Positions 25,220 to 38,132 of a DNA stretch of 64,000 nt are shown here, one piece after another. Location of the stretch: the NCBI GenBank assembly GCA_036874045.1, contig CM072341.1:1004501-1068500 (forward strand), given 5' to 3'. Below the pieces are notes generated by a model. It was not told the origin of the DNA and searched no databases. It worked only from the letters and a program-made list of their open reading frames with translations. How positions within the stretch are numbered: the first letter of the stretch is position 1; each line of letters opens with the position of its first letter. Source of the DNA: Cymodocea nodosa (taxonomy: Eukaryota > Streptophyta > Magnoliopsida > Alismatales > Cymodoceaceae). Both the position numbers and the translations under genes were made by a program.

Positions 25220-25700
25220 AAATCTTATTGATAGTTTTTCTTCTTATCTAGGAGTCCTTAATATATTATATATATATATGTAAATAGTTTATACTCTTGC
25301 TTAAGAGTATCAAATATATTATATGTTTATATATATATATAAACATTTTATACTTTTGTTTAAGAATATTTAACATATCTCATATATTTTGACATCTTAT
25401 ATTTTGTTTGAATCAAAATATAAATTTTTACAAATAGTTTATACTCATATTCAGGAGTATTTAATATATATTATTTTTTAATATGTAAATAGTTTATACT
25501 CTTGTTGAGAAGTATTGAATATATTATATATATTTGTTTTTTTATATATAAACAGTTTATACTCTTGTTTAGGAGTATTAAATATATATTATATACTTTT
25601 TTATATGTAAATAGTTTATACTTTTGTTTAGGAGTATTTTATATATTTTTTTATGTAAATAGTTTATACTCTTATTTAGGAGTATTAAATATATTTATCA
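25220..25700. repeat. AT-rich tandem array, about 60-bp unit, about 7 copies
   Basis: Each unit contains GTAAATAGTTTATACTCTTG followed by TTTAGGAGTAT and an AT run. ATACTC...GAGTAT within the unit is a short inverted repeat able to form a hairpin. Copies become more regular towards 25690. It is outside hAT-1 and absent from the mirror arm. Confidence 0.7.
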
Positions 25701-26389
25701 TTTTAATAATTTCCATTTATATTTTGATCTTTTATATACTTATGTTACCTTTTGGGTATCTAAATTTATATTATATATATATGTATTTCCCATAAGAACA
25801 TCATCAATTCAATTCAAATATTTATTTTTAATGTATTTTGATAAAATATGTTCATATATATATATTTACATATTCATTAATTCGTTGTTCCTTGTATTAT
25901 TATTATATTATATATATATATTTTTGTTGGAATATGATCGACCAAGTTTATTTGAGTCAGTTGTTCTTGTTTCATATGTTTTATATTATGTGCCAAAGTA
26001 CCGTATATTATGTATTAATTATCATTCTTTTAAAATACTTATACACATATCTAAAAGATTTAATTTTATTGTTATTATTATTATTTTTAGATATTCACAT
26101 TTAATACCTACCATATATTAATTCTAATTTAAACCTTTGGTCCGACCCTTGGATTGGATCAAAATTTAAGAAAACGAAGGGAGGAGGATGACTCCATCGA
26201 CATCCACCTTCCTTATAATATTTCTTTTAAAAATTATAAAAGATGGTAACTCCATTGATGTTTATCTTCCTTATATTTTATAAAAAAATGGTAAAATATT
26301 AAGAGATAGCAACTCATCGGTGTGCAAACAAACCTAAACCAATGTGGTGATTCATCTTTTATTTGTTACAATTAATTTTACTAATTTCA
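25701..26389. other. AT-rich spacer
   Basis: Low-complexity AT-rich DNA with (AT)n runs. Short open frames here are products of composition. A weak tandem duplication (GATGGTAACTCCATTGATGTT-like) lies near 26190-26320. No gene is seen. Confidence 0.5.
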
Positions 26390-27070
26390 AAGAATAAACA
26401 ACTACGTACATGGCTTTAGATTTCCATCAAATCAGAAGTGTATGTGAGCTTTGAGTCACTTGATAAATGCATTGACACCTAACGCCTGTGCGGGCACTTC
26501 ATTTGCGTGAGCTTTACTCATTCTTGCTTTTCCTTCGATCATCCAATGGTACTGTAAACGAGCCAAATTTGTGTACAGTTGTCCATTATAAGAAATAACA
26601 GTTAATATGTGAAAAGAGATAACCCATTGGTAACCTATGCCATTATCTACACAGTTGCTCAAGTAGCTTTGTAATCGAATTTAGGTTTCCATCAATTCAC
26701 ACTTTAGAAGCGTGTGAGAGATTTTCCTCTCTTGACATTTAATGCATTGGCACCTAACGCAATTTTATATATAGCTAGGGAACTTCATTTGCATGAGCTA
26801 TGGTTAGGTGTCAATTGTATAGCTTTAATCTAGTTGAATTCGAGTACAACGCTCCATTATAAGAAACAACAGTTAATAAGTCAAAAGAGACAACGCATTG
26901 GTACCCCATGCCACACGTAGTTGCTTAAACAACTTCGTACGAGGATTTGAATTTTCATCGATCCATTCACACTTGAGATGTACATGTGATCTTTAACTCA
27001 CTTGAAAAATGCATTGACACCTAACCCTGGTGCGCATAGCTTGAGAACTTCATTTGCATGAGCTTTTACT
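26390..27070 (+). repeat. Three tandem copies of a dispersed non-coding repeat (about 270 bp apart)
   Basis: Copies at 26390-26520, 26670-26800 and 26930-27070 share a start (ACAACTTCGTACATGG-like), GATTT(G)AATTTTCATC, then TTGA...AATGCATTGACACCTAACGC and ACTTCATTTGCATGAGCTTT. The region 26400-26660 is found inverted at 46900-47130. Related single copies lie at about 12940, 14180 and 18500 (plus) and 40030, 44640, 47040 and 48880 (minus). Confidence 0.7.
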
Positions 27071-28845
27071 TATTCTTGTTTTTGGTTCAATCATAATTTG
27101 TGTAACCCTAGAAACATTGTAAAGAGAGAGAAGAGAGATACTATTTTCAACCCTTTGGGGTTCCACTACTATTAGGTGAAAAAATAAGAAATGAAGTCAC
27201 CATTTAGTACAATTCTAAGGATAAAATAGTATATGCAAATGCAAGTGAAGTAAACGACCTTCAAAAATATAAGAGTATGACCTTAAAAACTATAAATTAA
27301 TCTAGGTAAGTACTTCAAGTACGTATAAGCAAGGTGTTGGTCACCTCACAAGCTTAAATTACTTAACCTCTAAAGTTATCTTAGTTAAGTAGGCTAGTCT
27401 TCAGCATCTAAGGTTATGCGTTCTAAATGATTGCAAAGTGAGCTAAAGTATAACATAGAGAAAATAAGAGAAATGGGTCCATGGGTGCCCATATGAGATG
27501 AAATAAATGAGAAATAAGTGAAGATATAAGAATAAAAGATCCTAAGAAGTCTGGAAGAGATGGAGAAGTTGTGTCTTGGTTTTCCTTTCGTGTGTAAGTG
27601 TGATGTGAAAAAAGACAGCCTAAGTGCTTTTGCATGGTAAGCATGAATTCAAAATAAGTATTTCGAGACGGTCATTTTAAAATTAAATGTAGATTTTTAA
27701 TTATCAATGTAAATTATGTAATGTAATTTTTATTCATCATATGTAAATTTCTTGATAAATGATGTATCTTTTCTATAATTCATAAATTCAATAAATGTAA
27801 TTATTATTTCTTATTTAATTTAATGAATGATGATTAATACTTTTTTCAATATCTTTAAATAATAATTTGAATGTATGGTACAATATTGAGATTTCTTAAA
27901 GATTATGAAGTCAAATCTCATCAACTTACTTTAAACAAATAAAATATTTTTGAATCCCATTTGATCGCCCAACCCACACTCGATCGAAGACCTACATAGC
28001 GGCCCATACCGATGGACTTCTCCTGCTCACGTTGACCAACCCATCTGCATCGTGCCGATATGATAAGTAGAGATTGCACGAACAAATTAACGTCGTACAT
28101 GACATAACTAATTAGATTAATATTTACAACTTACTTCTATAAACATATAATATGTGAATAATGTTCATATGTATTCTTAGTAAACAATTCTATTTCAAAA
28201 TTTTAATTTTAATAAACACCTATATCCTCTTCAATTCAATATTGTGATCTTAAATATATATATAGATGTTTTATAATATAAGGAACCAACCCACAACTCA
28301 CTACAAAATTCAATCAGGTCGTTAAAATTCTATCCAAATAGGTGTGGTTATTACATTTGAATCGAATCATGTGTACTCCTAACAAAGTTTCATAAATACA
28401 TTTGTGTGCGATTAGATTTGTATAAAATATTATGATTTTTCACACAAGGAATGAGAGGTGAAGACGAATTATAGATCCCGTGCATTCGATTAACAAAGGA
28501 CTTATTTTCTGGAGAAAAAGGTATTTGCTTCGCATAACAAAATAATATGTGCACAGAATACAGAGATTGCCATATGCTTGTCTTTCACCAAAATTTGAAT
28601 TGATATTTATTATTTCTCACTTGAGACAATCATGTTAGACGTCTAAGTTTGAGTAAGATGCTCAATTCCTCAGTTGAGTTGGACACAAATTAACTAAATT
28701 AGACAGGATTAAACAAATACATAAGAAATAACAAAGAGAAGGTAAATTACTTCGACATGGGCGTCATGCACGCATACATCTCACAACCATTAAGATCTTT
28801 ATTTAATTATCATGTCAATGCATGTCGTAGCACGCAAGCATCTTC
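27071..28845. repeat. Left-arm non-coding DNA, part mirrored at 46200-46900
   Basis: 27380-27680 reads, in reverse complement, as 46560-46900; 28440-28845 reads as 46068-46450. Between them (27690-28430) is AT-rich DNA with a more GC-rich patch at 27960-28060 that could not be assigned. No gene is seen. Confidence 0.65.
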
Positions 28846-28851
28846 TTTATT
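28846..28851 (-). terminator. Polyadenylation signal AATAAA of GRP F
   Basis: AATAAA on the minus strand about 105 bases after the stop codon, conserved after GRP G and GRP H. Confidence 0.7.
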
Positions 28852-28955
28852 TTTTGTGTTACATACATAACATGAGATTGAAATTACGCCCCTGCAATGA
28901 AAATAAAGATCGATACAAGTATTTCCCATATTTGACCATCAAAAGAAGTGGAGTT

Positions 28956-29399
28956 TCAAGGGTAGTATCCACCACGAGCGTATCCGTGGCCGGAGCCCGA
29001 ACCAGACCCATATCCAGACCCACCGTGGCTGCCACCACCACCTCCTCCTCCGCCACCGCCTCCTCCAGCTCTAGCATAGCCGCCGTTGCCAACAGCATAT
29101 CCGGAGCCACTACCGGATCCATAGCCGGAACCACTTCCGCCATGAGATCCACCACCACCTCCACCGCCTCCACCTCCACCACCCGCGCTGGCGTATCCAC
29201 CACGTCCTCCAGCATGTCCGTAACCAGAGCCAGAGCCAGAGCCGTATCCAGATCCTCCTCCACGGCCACCGCCACCACCTCCGCCTCCTCCTCCTCCTCC
29301 TCCACTGGCATATGCCGTCAAGACCCTAGTGGCAGTGGTCATGCCCAAACAGAACATGAGGAGAAGGGCGACACTTACAACTTTTCCGAACCTCGCCAT
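28956..29399 (-). CDS. Glycine-rich secreted protein (GRP F), 147 aa
   Basis: An intact intronless frame. Signal peptide MARFGKVVSVALLLMFCLGM, then T-T-A-T-R-V-L-T-A-Y-A-S. The body has three poly-Gly runs separated by GSGYGSGSGSGYGHAGG, SHGGSGSGYGSGSGSGYAVG and SHGGSGYGSGSGSGHGYARG blocks, ending G-G-Y-Y-P. It differs from GRP G and GRP H at only a few residues, all in or next to the signal peptide and first Gly run. TATA box at 29479-29486 (minus), about 80 bases before the ATG; leader, promoter and 3' end are almost identical to those of G and H but inverted. Secretion is predicted from the signal peptide; wall function is inferred from the family. Confidence 0.92.
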   Translation of the reverse strand: MARFGKVVSVALLLMFCLGMTTATRVLTAYASGGGGGGGGGGGGGRGGGSGYGSGSGSGYGHAGGRGGYASAGGGGGGGGGGGGSHGGSGSGYGSGSGSGYAVGNGGYARAGGGGGGGGGGGGSHGGSGYGSGSGSGHGYARGGYYP

Positions 29400-29478
29400 C
29401 CTTTGTTTCTCTAGTTTTCAGAACGTCTTGAGAGAAAAGTGAGATGGCTGTGATCAGTTTCGGACCACATTGTTGGCT

Positions 29479-29486
29479 ATTTATAG
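29479..29486 (-). promoter_or_regulatory. TATA box of GRP F
   Basis: TATAAATA on the minus strand within CCCTATAAATAGCCA, exactly matching the elements before GRP G and GRP H. Confidence 0.8.
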
Positions 29487-30470
29487 GGTTTTCTTCCGTT
29501 CTTGCACCAATTTTTAACGTTGAAGAAAACCCACAGGAATCTTAGAATACAAACAGACAATAATATATATGTGTCACAACCTGGCCATATCGTCGAGAAA
29601 TAATAAATGAATATCTAATCATTGTGCTAAAGGTCAACACCATACCAACTTGCAAACTTAAGAAGCAATCGTGATGTCCCGTAAGTCAATAGAAATTAGA
29701 AAATAGTCCCGCTCTCTAGAAATCTGAAGGGCCAATCCGAATCTGTGCTGGTGGATTTTGACTGGAATTTGCTGAATAGACCTAATCTTTTCTAATTCGG
29801 AATAATGAGCGGTGAAGCTTGAGTTGGAATTACTTGTTGGAGGTATGAGTAAGATAAGATGGATGGAGTATAAAAGTGATCAAATACAAGACTTTGAAGT
29901 GAATAATAATAAATTAAAGTATTAGGTCGATGGAAATTGATTAACAAAATGTTAGGCAAATAAATTGCAATTGACTGTATATGGAGGTGCATTGTTTGTG
30001 GGTTGCATCTGTTGGATGAGTTTTGGCATTTGGTCATTTGTTTGGTATTCTTTACTTCTTCTATCAGAAGGAATGCCAATCCTCACCAGAAGACTCAGCT
30101 ACACCTTGCAATGCCGTGTTGTCGTCGGTGGATTTTTACTGAAATTTGCGGAATTAAATAATCTTCTCTATGTTCATGCAGCTAATCCCATCTCAACGTA
30201 ATTTTAGTATATCCACCATCCAAGCACAAGCGTTTAATTATATCAAATACGCAAATGAATCATTGAGTGGGATTTGGGCCATCCGGCGCTGGTGGAAGTT
30301 GTTGCTTCCATTACCAAACGGACGAAGTTCCAAAGGAATGACCCGTGCGATCCACTCCAGTTACCGTGTGTGTGACTCTTGAGTAGAGTAGTAGATTTTA
30401 GGGGTGAAATGACCAAGTCTTCTCATGGGATGGAAAAATTACATATCAACTAGTAAATTTTATTCTGTCA
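29487..30470 (-). repeat. GRP F upstream block, inverted copy of the plus-strand blocks at 33-45 kb
   Basis: In reverse complement, 29490-29770 matches 40540-40800 and 45150-45420; 29780-30110 matches 40200-40540 and about 44900-45150; and 30110-30450 matches 34085-34420, 33040-33290 and part of 39390-39500. It holds no gene. It is the inner end of the left arm of the palindrome. Confidence 0.8.
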
Positions 30471-32089
30471 AACTAGACATTAGAGATACCATCATATCTT
30501 GCAAAACGACCTATGAAATCTAGGAAGATTTGAAAGAAAACTATCGACAAACCAGTATATCTCAAATATATCAAATAAAAAAGGAGATTTCTGCGTGCAA
30601 AGAGGCGACGAACATTCATTGTTGCGGTCGGTCGTGCGGTGCCAAAGCCCTTCGTCTTCCCATTGTGTGGTCTATCGGTCGTTGACTGGGCGACGGGCTC
30701 GGACATTTGTTTTCCAACGAAATTGAGGTCGATTTGAAGAAGTTCGACGAGCTCGAGTGTTGGCTTCTTGTTTGGCAGTTGGTGGGTTCGTGAAGAAGAA
30801 AAAGAAGAGGAGAAGAAGAAAAAAAGAAAAGGAAAAAGAAGAAAAAGGAAGATAGAGGTCTCTCTTATGTTGTTACTTCATAAAAATTGTGTTAAGTATA
30901 TCATTGATCATCTTAATGCATGCAATATTAGTATAATTTTTTTCTTGTAATTATTATTACTCGAAGGATGATTAAATTACTTGAAATTGGTTCAATTAGT
31001 AACATTGGAAATTATGAGTTTTACCGCATACTAGTTTTGATGTGATCTTTTGATTCATATATCATTTCATTAATTGGTGTCATGATATGTTTATTGTCTT
31101 GTGTTATTAAATTTGGTTTCGTGTTGATCTAGCCATAGGTAGTTGTATTGTGATATTGTGTACATAATGAGACGTGTTGTTTAACCTCATCTCAAAGTTT
31201 GGGTAGCCAATGGGTCTCGTCATCAGGTTACGAGTGACATATCCTGTTGTAGGGTTAAATACAAACATAGTAAATTTATTAGTGACAATGTTATTTTAAG
31301 ATTGATGACCCTGTTGATGTGCATGCATATGATTCTTGTTGGTTTGATTTTGAAATTGGTAGTTTTAGGCATTCCTTCTTATAAGAGTATCGTATTGAAT
31401 TTACTTGCTGTCATGGTTGTTATATTTAAATTGAACATGCGTTATATTGAGATTTATATAATATATTTATTAAGCTTCGCTCCTAAAAATTCCCTCTTTT
31501 AGGCCTTTAAAAAGACTAACCAATGAACTAGGGCCAAAGGCAAAGCTTCTAACTTCTCTTAGGTTGCAATGGTAACCCTCTTTAAGGACAAAAGTGATAA
31601 GGACTTAGGATTTGGATATCGCCTTATTGGAGATGAGTGTGGTTATAGATAGGGTTTCTTGATTTGTAAATATGAGATGAAATTAAAAACTCATCTTGTA
31701 TATCTTAGAGATTTTTTTTGTGTAATTATTAGACTTGTTGTAAATCATATTTTTTACCAAGTACCAAGCCTTACATGAATTATTCAAAGGAGATTCTGTC
31801 CAACATTTTTGGTGCTTTCCCTTAAACGTTCATGTGATAGTTGTAATGTCCTACGTAAGACATGACACTCAATGTCCTATCTTGATGAACAACCACTAGG
31901 ACGACATATAAAATAATAGTGAGATAAATATATATGACATCCTTGTTATAATCCATATATTATGAATTGTTGCAGTTTCTACATGGTTGGGAGTTAGCCC
32001 ACTTAGAGTAGATCTATATATGCATAAGGCCCTTAACATAATAAATAAGTTTGGTTTTCTGATGATTCAATAGGATTGATCCTAAGAAA
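30471..32089. other. Unassigned DNA at the centre of the palindrome
   Basis: 30590-30780 is GC-richer than its surroundings and followed by a GAA-rich run (30785-30850). 31450-31830 has retroelement-like composition but no recognisable domain. No frame with family resemblance was found. This is the loop between the two arms. Confidence 0.4.
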
Positions 32090-33030
32090 CGTTCAATGAT
32101 ATGATCACCGCTTGAATTTCTAATTCAATGGAACTTGAAATTACTGAGAGCATTATCTATATAAGCCTCGTTAAAGACATTCTGCAAGAACTACATGAAG
32201 TGTTTCTTGATAAGTAATCCTCAATGAAAAATGTTAGTAACGGAAGAAATACCTTTTACTCGAAATATTTTTGCAGAAAACGATAAAGTCATTGCCCCTC
32301 TACACTAGTTACTTAAGAGCAATACAATACAATCAACTTATAAGTCATTTAGATACTTCTGCTTGAAAAACTTATTCCATGTTTAATATGATAGGTTTTA
32401 AATCTAGCTTAACATCAAGGCATCTTGTAAATCCCTTAAAAAATATTTCTGCATATTTTGCCTCAGTCAAAAAACATATTTAAATTATAGGTACAAGTCT
32501 TACTAATCACATGTGTTGTAATTTGAATTTTATTCATAATATTGATAAAATCTATGGTATACAGTATGTCAAACTACCAAAATGAAGACTTAGTGAATAT
32601 TAGTTTAGTTGGAACAACTATTGTTACTGAAGATCTTCAACTTGCAAATGTTTTATATAAACTAACTTTTAACTTCAACCTTATATCAGTGAGTTAATTG
32701 ACTATATAAATGAATTGCAGTATCGATTTCTTTTTTATTATACGCTTTATTCAAGATTTTCAAGTCCTTGCAGTATCAGTGAGAATGATCGAAATTGGCA
32801 GGGAGGTGTGTGCGGTTTATACATTCTCATCACAGACATTTAGAATTTGCAAGTCCTTACAACAAACTCAAAGAATTGGAAAGCTTAAACAACCCTCGGA
32901 TAATAAAGTTCTTCAGAACTTATTAATACATCTTACTAATAAAAGGATTAAAAATTCTTGTTCTATTCGTCCTTTAGCAAAACTCTACTATTTGCCTTTT
33001 CAAACTAGTAGAAATAAAATTTTAACTAGT
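32090..33030 (+). pseudogene. copia pol fragment (protease end to integrase pre-domain), copy 1
   Basis: Broken plus-strand frames resemble the copia stretch that follows the protease: T-I-V-T-E-D-L, a V-L-Y block, F-N-F-N-L-I-S-V-S, then an eroded S-C-x-I-x-F-F segment, and near 32920-33010 the GAG-pre-integrase end C-S-I-R-P-L-A-K-L-x-x-L-P-F. Stops and frame changes are frequent. It is a direct duplicate of 38540-39380, and like it lies just before GRP upstream DNA, so it belongs to the duplicated unit. Confidence 0.75.
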
Positions 33031-33039
33031 TAGATATGT

Positions 33040-33560
33040 AATTTTTTCAACCCATGAGAAGACTTTCGGCTCGCGCCGGTCATTCCTTTCGAACTTCGTT
33101 TGGCAAACGAAGCAACGATTTCCACCGGCCGAATGGCCCAAATCCCGCACAATAATTCATTTGCATGGTCAATATAATTAAACCCTTGGCTGGAAGATAT
33201 ACTAAAATTATGTGCATGAACATAGAGAGGATTAGTCAATACGGCAAATTTCAGTAAAAATCCACCGACAGCAGCATAGAGTTGGAGTTGGACTGGCCTT
33301 TCAGACTTTCAAGAGAGGGAGACTGTTTTCTAGTTTCTATTGACTTATGGGAAGTGACAATTGCTTCTTAAGTAGGCAAGTTTGTACATTGTTGACCTTT
33401 AATTGATATGACACAATGATTAGGTATTCTTTTATTATTCCACGTTAAGATCAGGTTGATATATCTGTTTGTAAGTGGACCTAATTCCACAACCAAGAAA
33501 ATATACTGAGATTTCTGTGGGGCTTCTTCCACTTCAAATATTATGCTAGAACGAACAAAA
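33040..33560 (+). repeat. GRP upstream relic P1 (no gene follows)
   Basis: It matches the inverted block 29500-30450 and the direct blocks 34085-34676 and 39390-39800: ATCCCATGAGAAGACTT-like start, CAAATTTCAGTAAAAATCCACC, then GAGAGGGAGACTGTTTTCT and a CACGTTAA-like end. The GRP reading frame that should follow is missing. 33561-34084 is unassigned AT-rich DNA. Confidence 0.7.
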
Positions 33561-34084
33561 TGGCTCCAAAATACCATAAAATATCTTTGTTTTCTGTATG
33601 GGGCATAATTTCTGATCCATACCATAAACTGTAAGAGTAAATAAAGTAGATGCTTACAATCTGGAGTATGTACGTACGCACACAATATCCTAATTAAACT
33701 CTTGATTGTTGAGATCAAATAAAAAATTACCCGCTCTCTTTATTTTCTTCTTTACTTCTAGTTTAAACACATGTCATTTATTATGTATCATGTTGGAATT
33801 TGAATACATATATGTATTACCCAAGTTAGATGGGATTTCAACGTTTCACTGAAAGTCATTCCCATGTACAACTACATTGTTCATAAAAATAATGATTGTA
33901 CGACCTAAATACATGAAATACTTGTACTTATCTAAAACTCTCACAAGTGTAAGACAGATAAAATAATATTGAGATAGTGGTGTAGTATAAAGTGATATCT
34001 GATTGTAAAAGTATTTTTAAATAGTATTTTACACTTTTAGCCTTTTCCCAATGCATCCAAAAGAAAAAATTAACTAGGCAGTTG

Positions 34085-34676
34085 ATATGTAATTTTTCCA
34101 TCCCATGAGAAGTCTTGGTCATTTCACCCCTAAAATCTGCTACTTTGCTCAGGGTATCAGGAGTGGATCGCACCGGTCATTCCTTTGGAAGGAACTTCGT
34201 CCGTTTGGGAAAGGAAGCAACAACTTCCACCAGCGCCGGATGGCTAAAATCCCACTCAATGATTCATTTGCTTGTTTGATATAATTAAACACTTGTACTT
34301 GGACGGTGGATATACTATAATTACGTTGAGATGGGATCAGCTGCATGAACATAGAGAATATTATTTAATACCGCAAATTTCAGTAAAAATCCACCAACGA
34401 GAACAGCAGCAGCTCAGATTTGAACTTGGACCGGCCTTGCAGACATTCAAGAGAGGGAGACTGTTTTCTCATTTCTATTGACTTGACGGGAGGTGACGAT
34501 TGCTTCTAAAGTTGGCAAGTCCGTATATTGTTGACCTTTATTTATAGGATATAATGGTTAGGCATTATTTTATTATTCCACGTTAAGGCCAGGTTGTAAC
34601 GCATATTATGTATCGATTTGTGTGTGGATCAAGAAAATATATTGACATTTTTGTGGGTCTTCTTTCACGTTAAAAA
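34085..34676 (+). repeat. GRP upstream relic P2, interrupted by hAT-2
   Basis: Same block as P1, ending with CACGTTAAAAA. The last eight bases, GTTAAAAA (34669-34676), are the left target-site duplication of hAT-2. Its natural continuation resumes at 44428, after the transposon, and leads to GRP H. Confidence 0.8.
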
Positions 34677-34756
34677 TAGAGACGTCTAATGGTGTAGGTC
34701 AGTCCGACCCAACCCATGAAATATTGACCTACTCTAGCTCGATCCAAAAATTCAAA

Positions 34757-35180
34757 CGTTTAGTCGAATGTTGTGTCAACGTTCGAATATTCAAACGTTT
34801 TAGTGTATGCAACGTTCAAGAGAGAGAAAGAGAGGGAGACGGAGACGGAGAGAGGAATTAAGAAGGTATGAAAATCTATAAATAAAATAAGATGATTAGA
34901 ATTTTCTTCACACCCTATTTAATTTTCTATTTTTATTTCACAAAATATGTAAAGGTATCAATTTTCTTTCAAATTTTAGTTCTCAAATTTCTTCAGACTC
35001 TCAACTTCTATTTGCGTAAATATCATGCAATTTCAATAAATTCAACTTCAATGACACTAGTAACCATGATTTTTTAACATTTTAGTTAGAACATCATTAC
35101 TTTCAAACTATACAGATTTGAATATCTTCAATTACTGTTACTAAACTTAGAAGAAAATATATTCTATCATCAAAGTTTAC
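34757..35180 (+). repeat. hAT-2 5' segment, repeated at 41756-42170
   Basis: The two segments share TTTAGTCGAATGTTG, CAACGTTCGAATATTC, a GAGAGAGAAAGAGAGGGAGA run and CTTAGAAGAAAATATATTCT-like DNA in the same order and orientation. They flank the 6.6-kb non-hAT segment. Divergence is visible, so the duplication is not very recent. Confidence 0.8.
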
Positions 35181-35352
35181 ATGGAACAAATATGAAGAAC
35201 GTTGCATGCATTAAAAGCCTATGTGATGGTAATGTTGCATCAACAAGAGGAGTAGGAGATGGTGGTGGTTGCAGGTACACTACATGGAGAGCCACAAGCA
35301 CTTACACTGGTGGTGGAGCTGTTTCTAGAGATGTTTGCAGAGCTGCAAGGTT

Positions 35353-37850
35353 TGCCTTCGAGGCGGACCATCAACCATGAGATCCAGTTGATGACGGATG
35401 GTGTTTTACCAAATCTTCCCCTCTACTAGTACTCTGTGTTGGAGAATGAGGAGATTAAAAATCAGATTCAAGAGTTATTGGACAAGGGAGTGCTCCGTCC
35501 AAGTACTTCACCTTGTTCATCTTCCGTGGTGCTCATTCCAAAAAAAGACAGAGGTTGGCGACTTTGTATTGACTATCATGCTCTCAACAAGCTTACAGTC
35601 AAGAATTGTTATCCATTGCCACAAATAGACGATATTCTTGATCAATTGAAGGTGGCTTGGGTCTTCACCAAGATAGATCTACGAAGTGGCTACCATCAAG
35701 TGCGGGTGAAGGAGAAAGATTCATGGAAAACTACCTTCAAGACAAGACAAGGATTGTATGAGTGGAGGGTAATGCCCTTTGGCTTGTGCAATGCCTCGGT
35801 TACGTTTATGCAGTTAATGAACAATGTGTTATGGCCATTTCTAGAGCAGTTTGTACTAGTTTACCTTGATGATATTCTCATTTATAGTGAGAGTATGGAG
35901 GAGCATGTAGAGCATCTTCGATAGGTGTTGGAGGTTCTATAGAGCAACAGGTTACATCTCAATGGGAAGAAATGTGAATGGGGACGTGATTGACTGCTTT
36001 ATCTTGGTTTTATCATTGGCAATGGAGAAATATAGGTAGATCCAACAAAGGTTTCAGTCATCTAGAAGTGGCTAGCCCCTACAAAGACAATCGAGGTATG
36101 AAGTTTCTTGGGAGCATGTTAGTATTTAAGGAAGTTTATCCATAATTTTTTAGTTATAGCAACCCTACTTCATTAGCTAACGAAGTTGCATCAAAAGTTT
36201 GTATGGGATCCACTAAGTCAGCAAGCTTTTGAGGAATTGAAGAGTCATATTTCAACGATGCTAGTATTGGCGTTACCAAGTCTCCAGCAACCATTTGAGA
36301 TAAATGTTGATGCATCAGGCCATGTAATAGGAGCAATTTTACTTCAAGAGGGGCATCCTATTGCATATTACTCGAAGCGGTTACAAGGTGTGCAACTTAT
36401 GTATTCCACATATGATAAGGAGTTTCTTGCATTACACCAGGCTATAAAACATTGGAGGTGTTATATCTTGGGGAAAGAGACAGTCATCCACATCGACCAT
36501 TGTCCACTTTAATATTTGCAATCTCAAAGTTGTTTGCAACAAACTCGTCATATGAAATGGATGGCTTATCTTCAACAATTTAATTTATTGTTAAAGTATA
36601 AGCAAGGGGGACATAATAAGCTTGTCGATTTTCTTTCTCGACCAATAGTAGTCCTTAGTAGTTTGGTTTGGTGGAAAGCCTTGCCAACAGAAGAGGTAGT
36701 GGCGTTGTATAAAGACGATGTTGATTTTTGTTTAGCATGGAAGGAAGGGCAATATCGACGACAAATTGGGCTTCATATTGTAGATGGAGTACTATGGAAG
36801 GGGCATCAATTATGTGTTCCTTATGGAGCTGATAGGCTACATTGGATACGTGAAGCCCATTCCTCAAAAGTGGCAGGACATTTTGGGGTAAACAAGACAG
36901 TTGCTCATCTCAGTCGATATATTCATTGGCCCCATCTAGCAACAGATGTGGCAAGATACATTCGAGGATGTGTCTTATGTAGTCAAGTAAAGCCCAATAA
37001 TAGGAAGATTGGAATGCATCTACCCTTGACGGTGCCAACACGACCATGGGATTTTGTTGGTGGTTTACCATAGACAAGGCGTGGACATGATTATCTATTT
37101 GTTGTTGTAGATCGATTCTTGAAAATGGTAGTGTTGTTGCCATGTAAGAAGTCTATTTCAAGGGCTGATGCAACTAAGTTATTTTTTCAACGTGTGGATG
37201 CATTTTGGACTACCCTCATTGATTGTGTCTGATCGAGATAGTCGATTTCTCATCATATTCTGGTAGTCCTTATGGGAGATGATGGATACCTCATTGAAGC
37301 GTAGTACACCATATCATCCATAGACAGTCCCAATAATCGGACGGTGATTCATCTATTGTGGAGTTATAATATTCGTCATCCAAAGACATGGGATGATAGC
37401 TTGCCCTATGTACAGTTTACATTTAATAGGGCATTTCATGAATCTGTGGGGAGGACACCTTTTGAGGTAACGTTGGGGTTTCTTCCTAATAGTCCACCTG
37501 ATTTTGAGTTACCTGTGGTAGGTGACGTTGTTCCGTCAAAGGCTACTAAGGCTTCCAAGGCTTGCCATTTTATAAAACATATTCAATCAATTCATCGACA
37601 TATTCAACAACAACTTGAGCAAACTCAACAACGATATAAAGACTAGCATGGTAAGCACCGAGTTCCTTCTAGATTCATTGAAGGAGATTTGGTATGGCTT
37701 CATCTAAGGCGGCAAAGATTGAAAGGAGTGGGTCATATGCTCAAACCACTACGGTATGGTCCATTTCGGATTCTACAAATGATAGGAGAAAATGAGTTTA
37801 GATCTACCAAGTTATATGTCAATTTATTCAATTTTTAATATCAATGACTT
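35353..37850 (+). pseudogene. gypsy pol: reverse transcriptase, RNase H, integrase
   Basis: After an R-R-T-I-N-H-E-I-Q-L linker, RT motifs run from 35436: V-L-R-P-S-x-S-P, P-K-K-D-R-G-W-R-L-C-I-D-Y and the catalytic YLDD at about 35861-35875, preceded by M-P-F-G-L-C-N-A. RNase H is at 36290-36640 (D-A-S-G, Y-S-K-R-L, Y-D-K-E-F-L-A). Integrase has its zinc finger near 36850-36990 (H residues and C-V-L-C) and a core remnant with a block W-D-D-S-L-P-Y-V-Q-F-T-F-N-R near 37390. Stops at about 35922, 36510 and 37071 and frameshifts disable it. No chromodomain is recognisable before the PPT. Confidence 0.9.
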
Positions 37851-38132
37851 AAAACTTTTTGAGTCGTCTATGTTCGACGATAAGCTGCAAGTTATCATGT
37901 CGACATTAGAAGATCTTGAGGTGCCTAAAGAGGTATGTTTTGAGGAGGATACCCTCTTGGAGAAGAAGAACATCACACACGACGTGATATTCATATCTTT
38001 TACCACATTGGGCGGAAAGGAGATTCTATGCAGAAGGCTTGCTAGTTTGGCGAAGGAGCATGTGCAACGTTCCCTAACCTTACTCTTTAATTACTTCGCA
38101 GGAGCTTAGTCTCTTCTATTAGGGGAGGGACG

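Noticed and set aside
25502-26121. Hydrophobic Tyr/Ile/Phe-rich open frames
   Set aside because: They are translations of AT-rich tandem repeats, TATATA runs and T-rich DNA; they mimic membrane proteins without real gene structure.
28859-29311. Glu/Val/Ala-rich frame in another phase of GRP F, and equivalents in C, G and H
   Set aside because: A shifted reading of the same GGA/GGT repeats; no signal peptide or promoter logic of its own.
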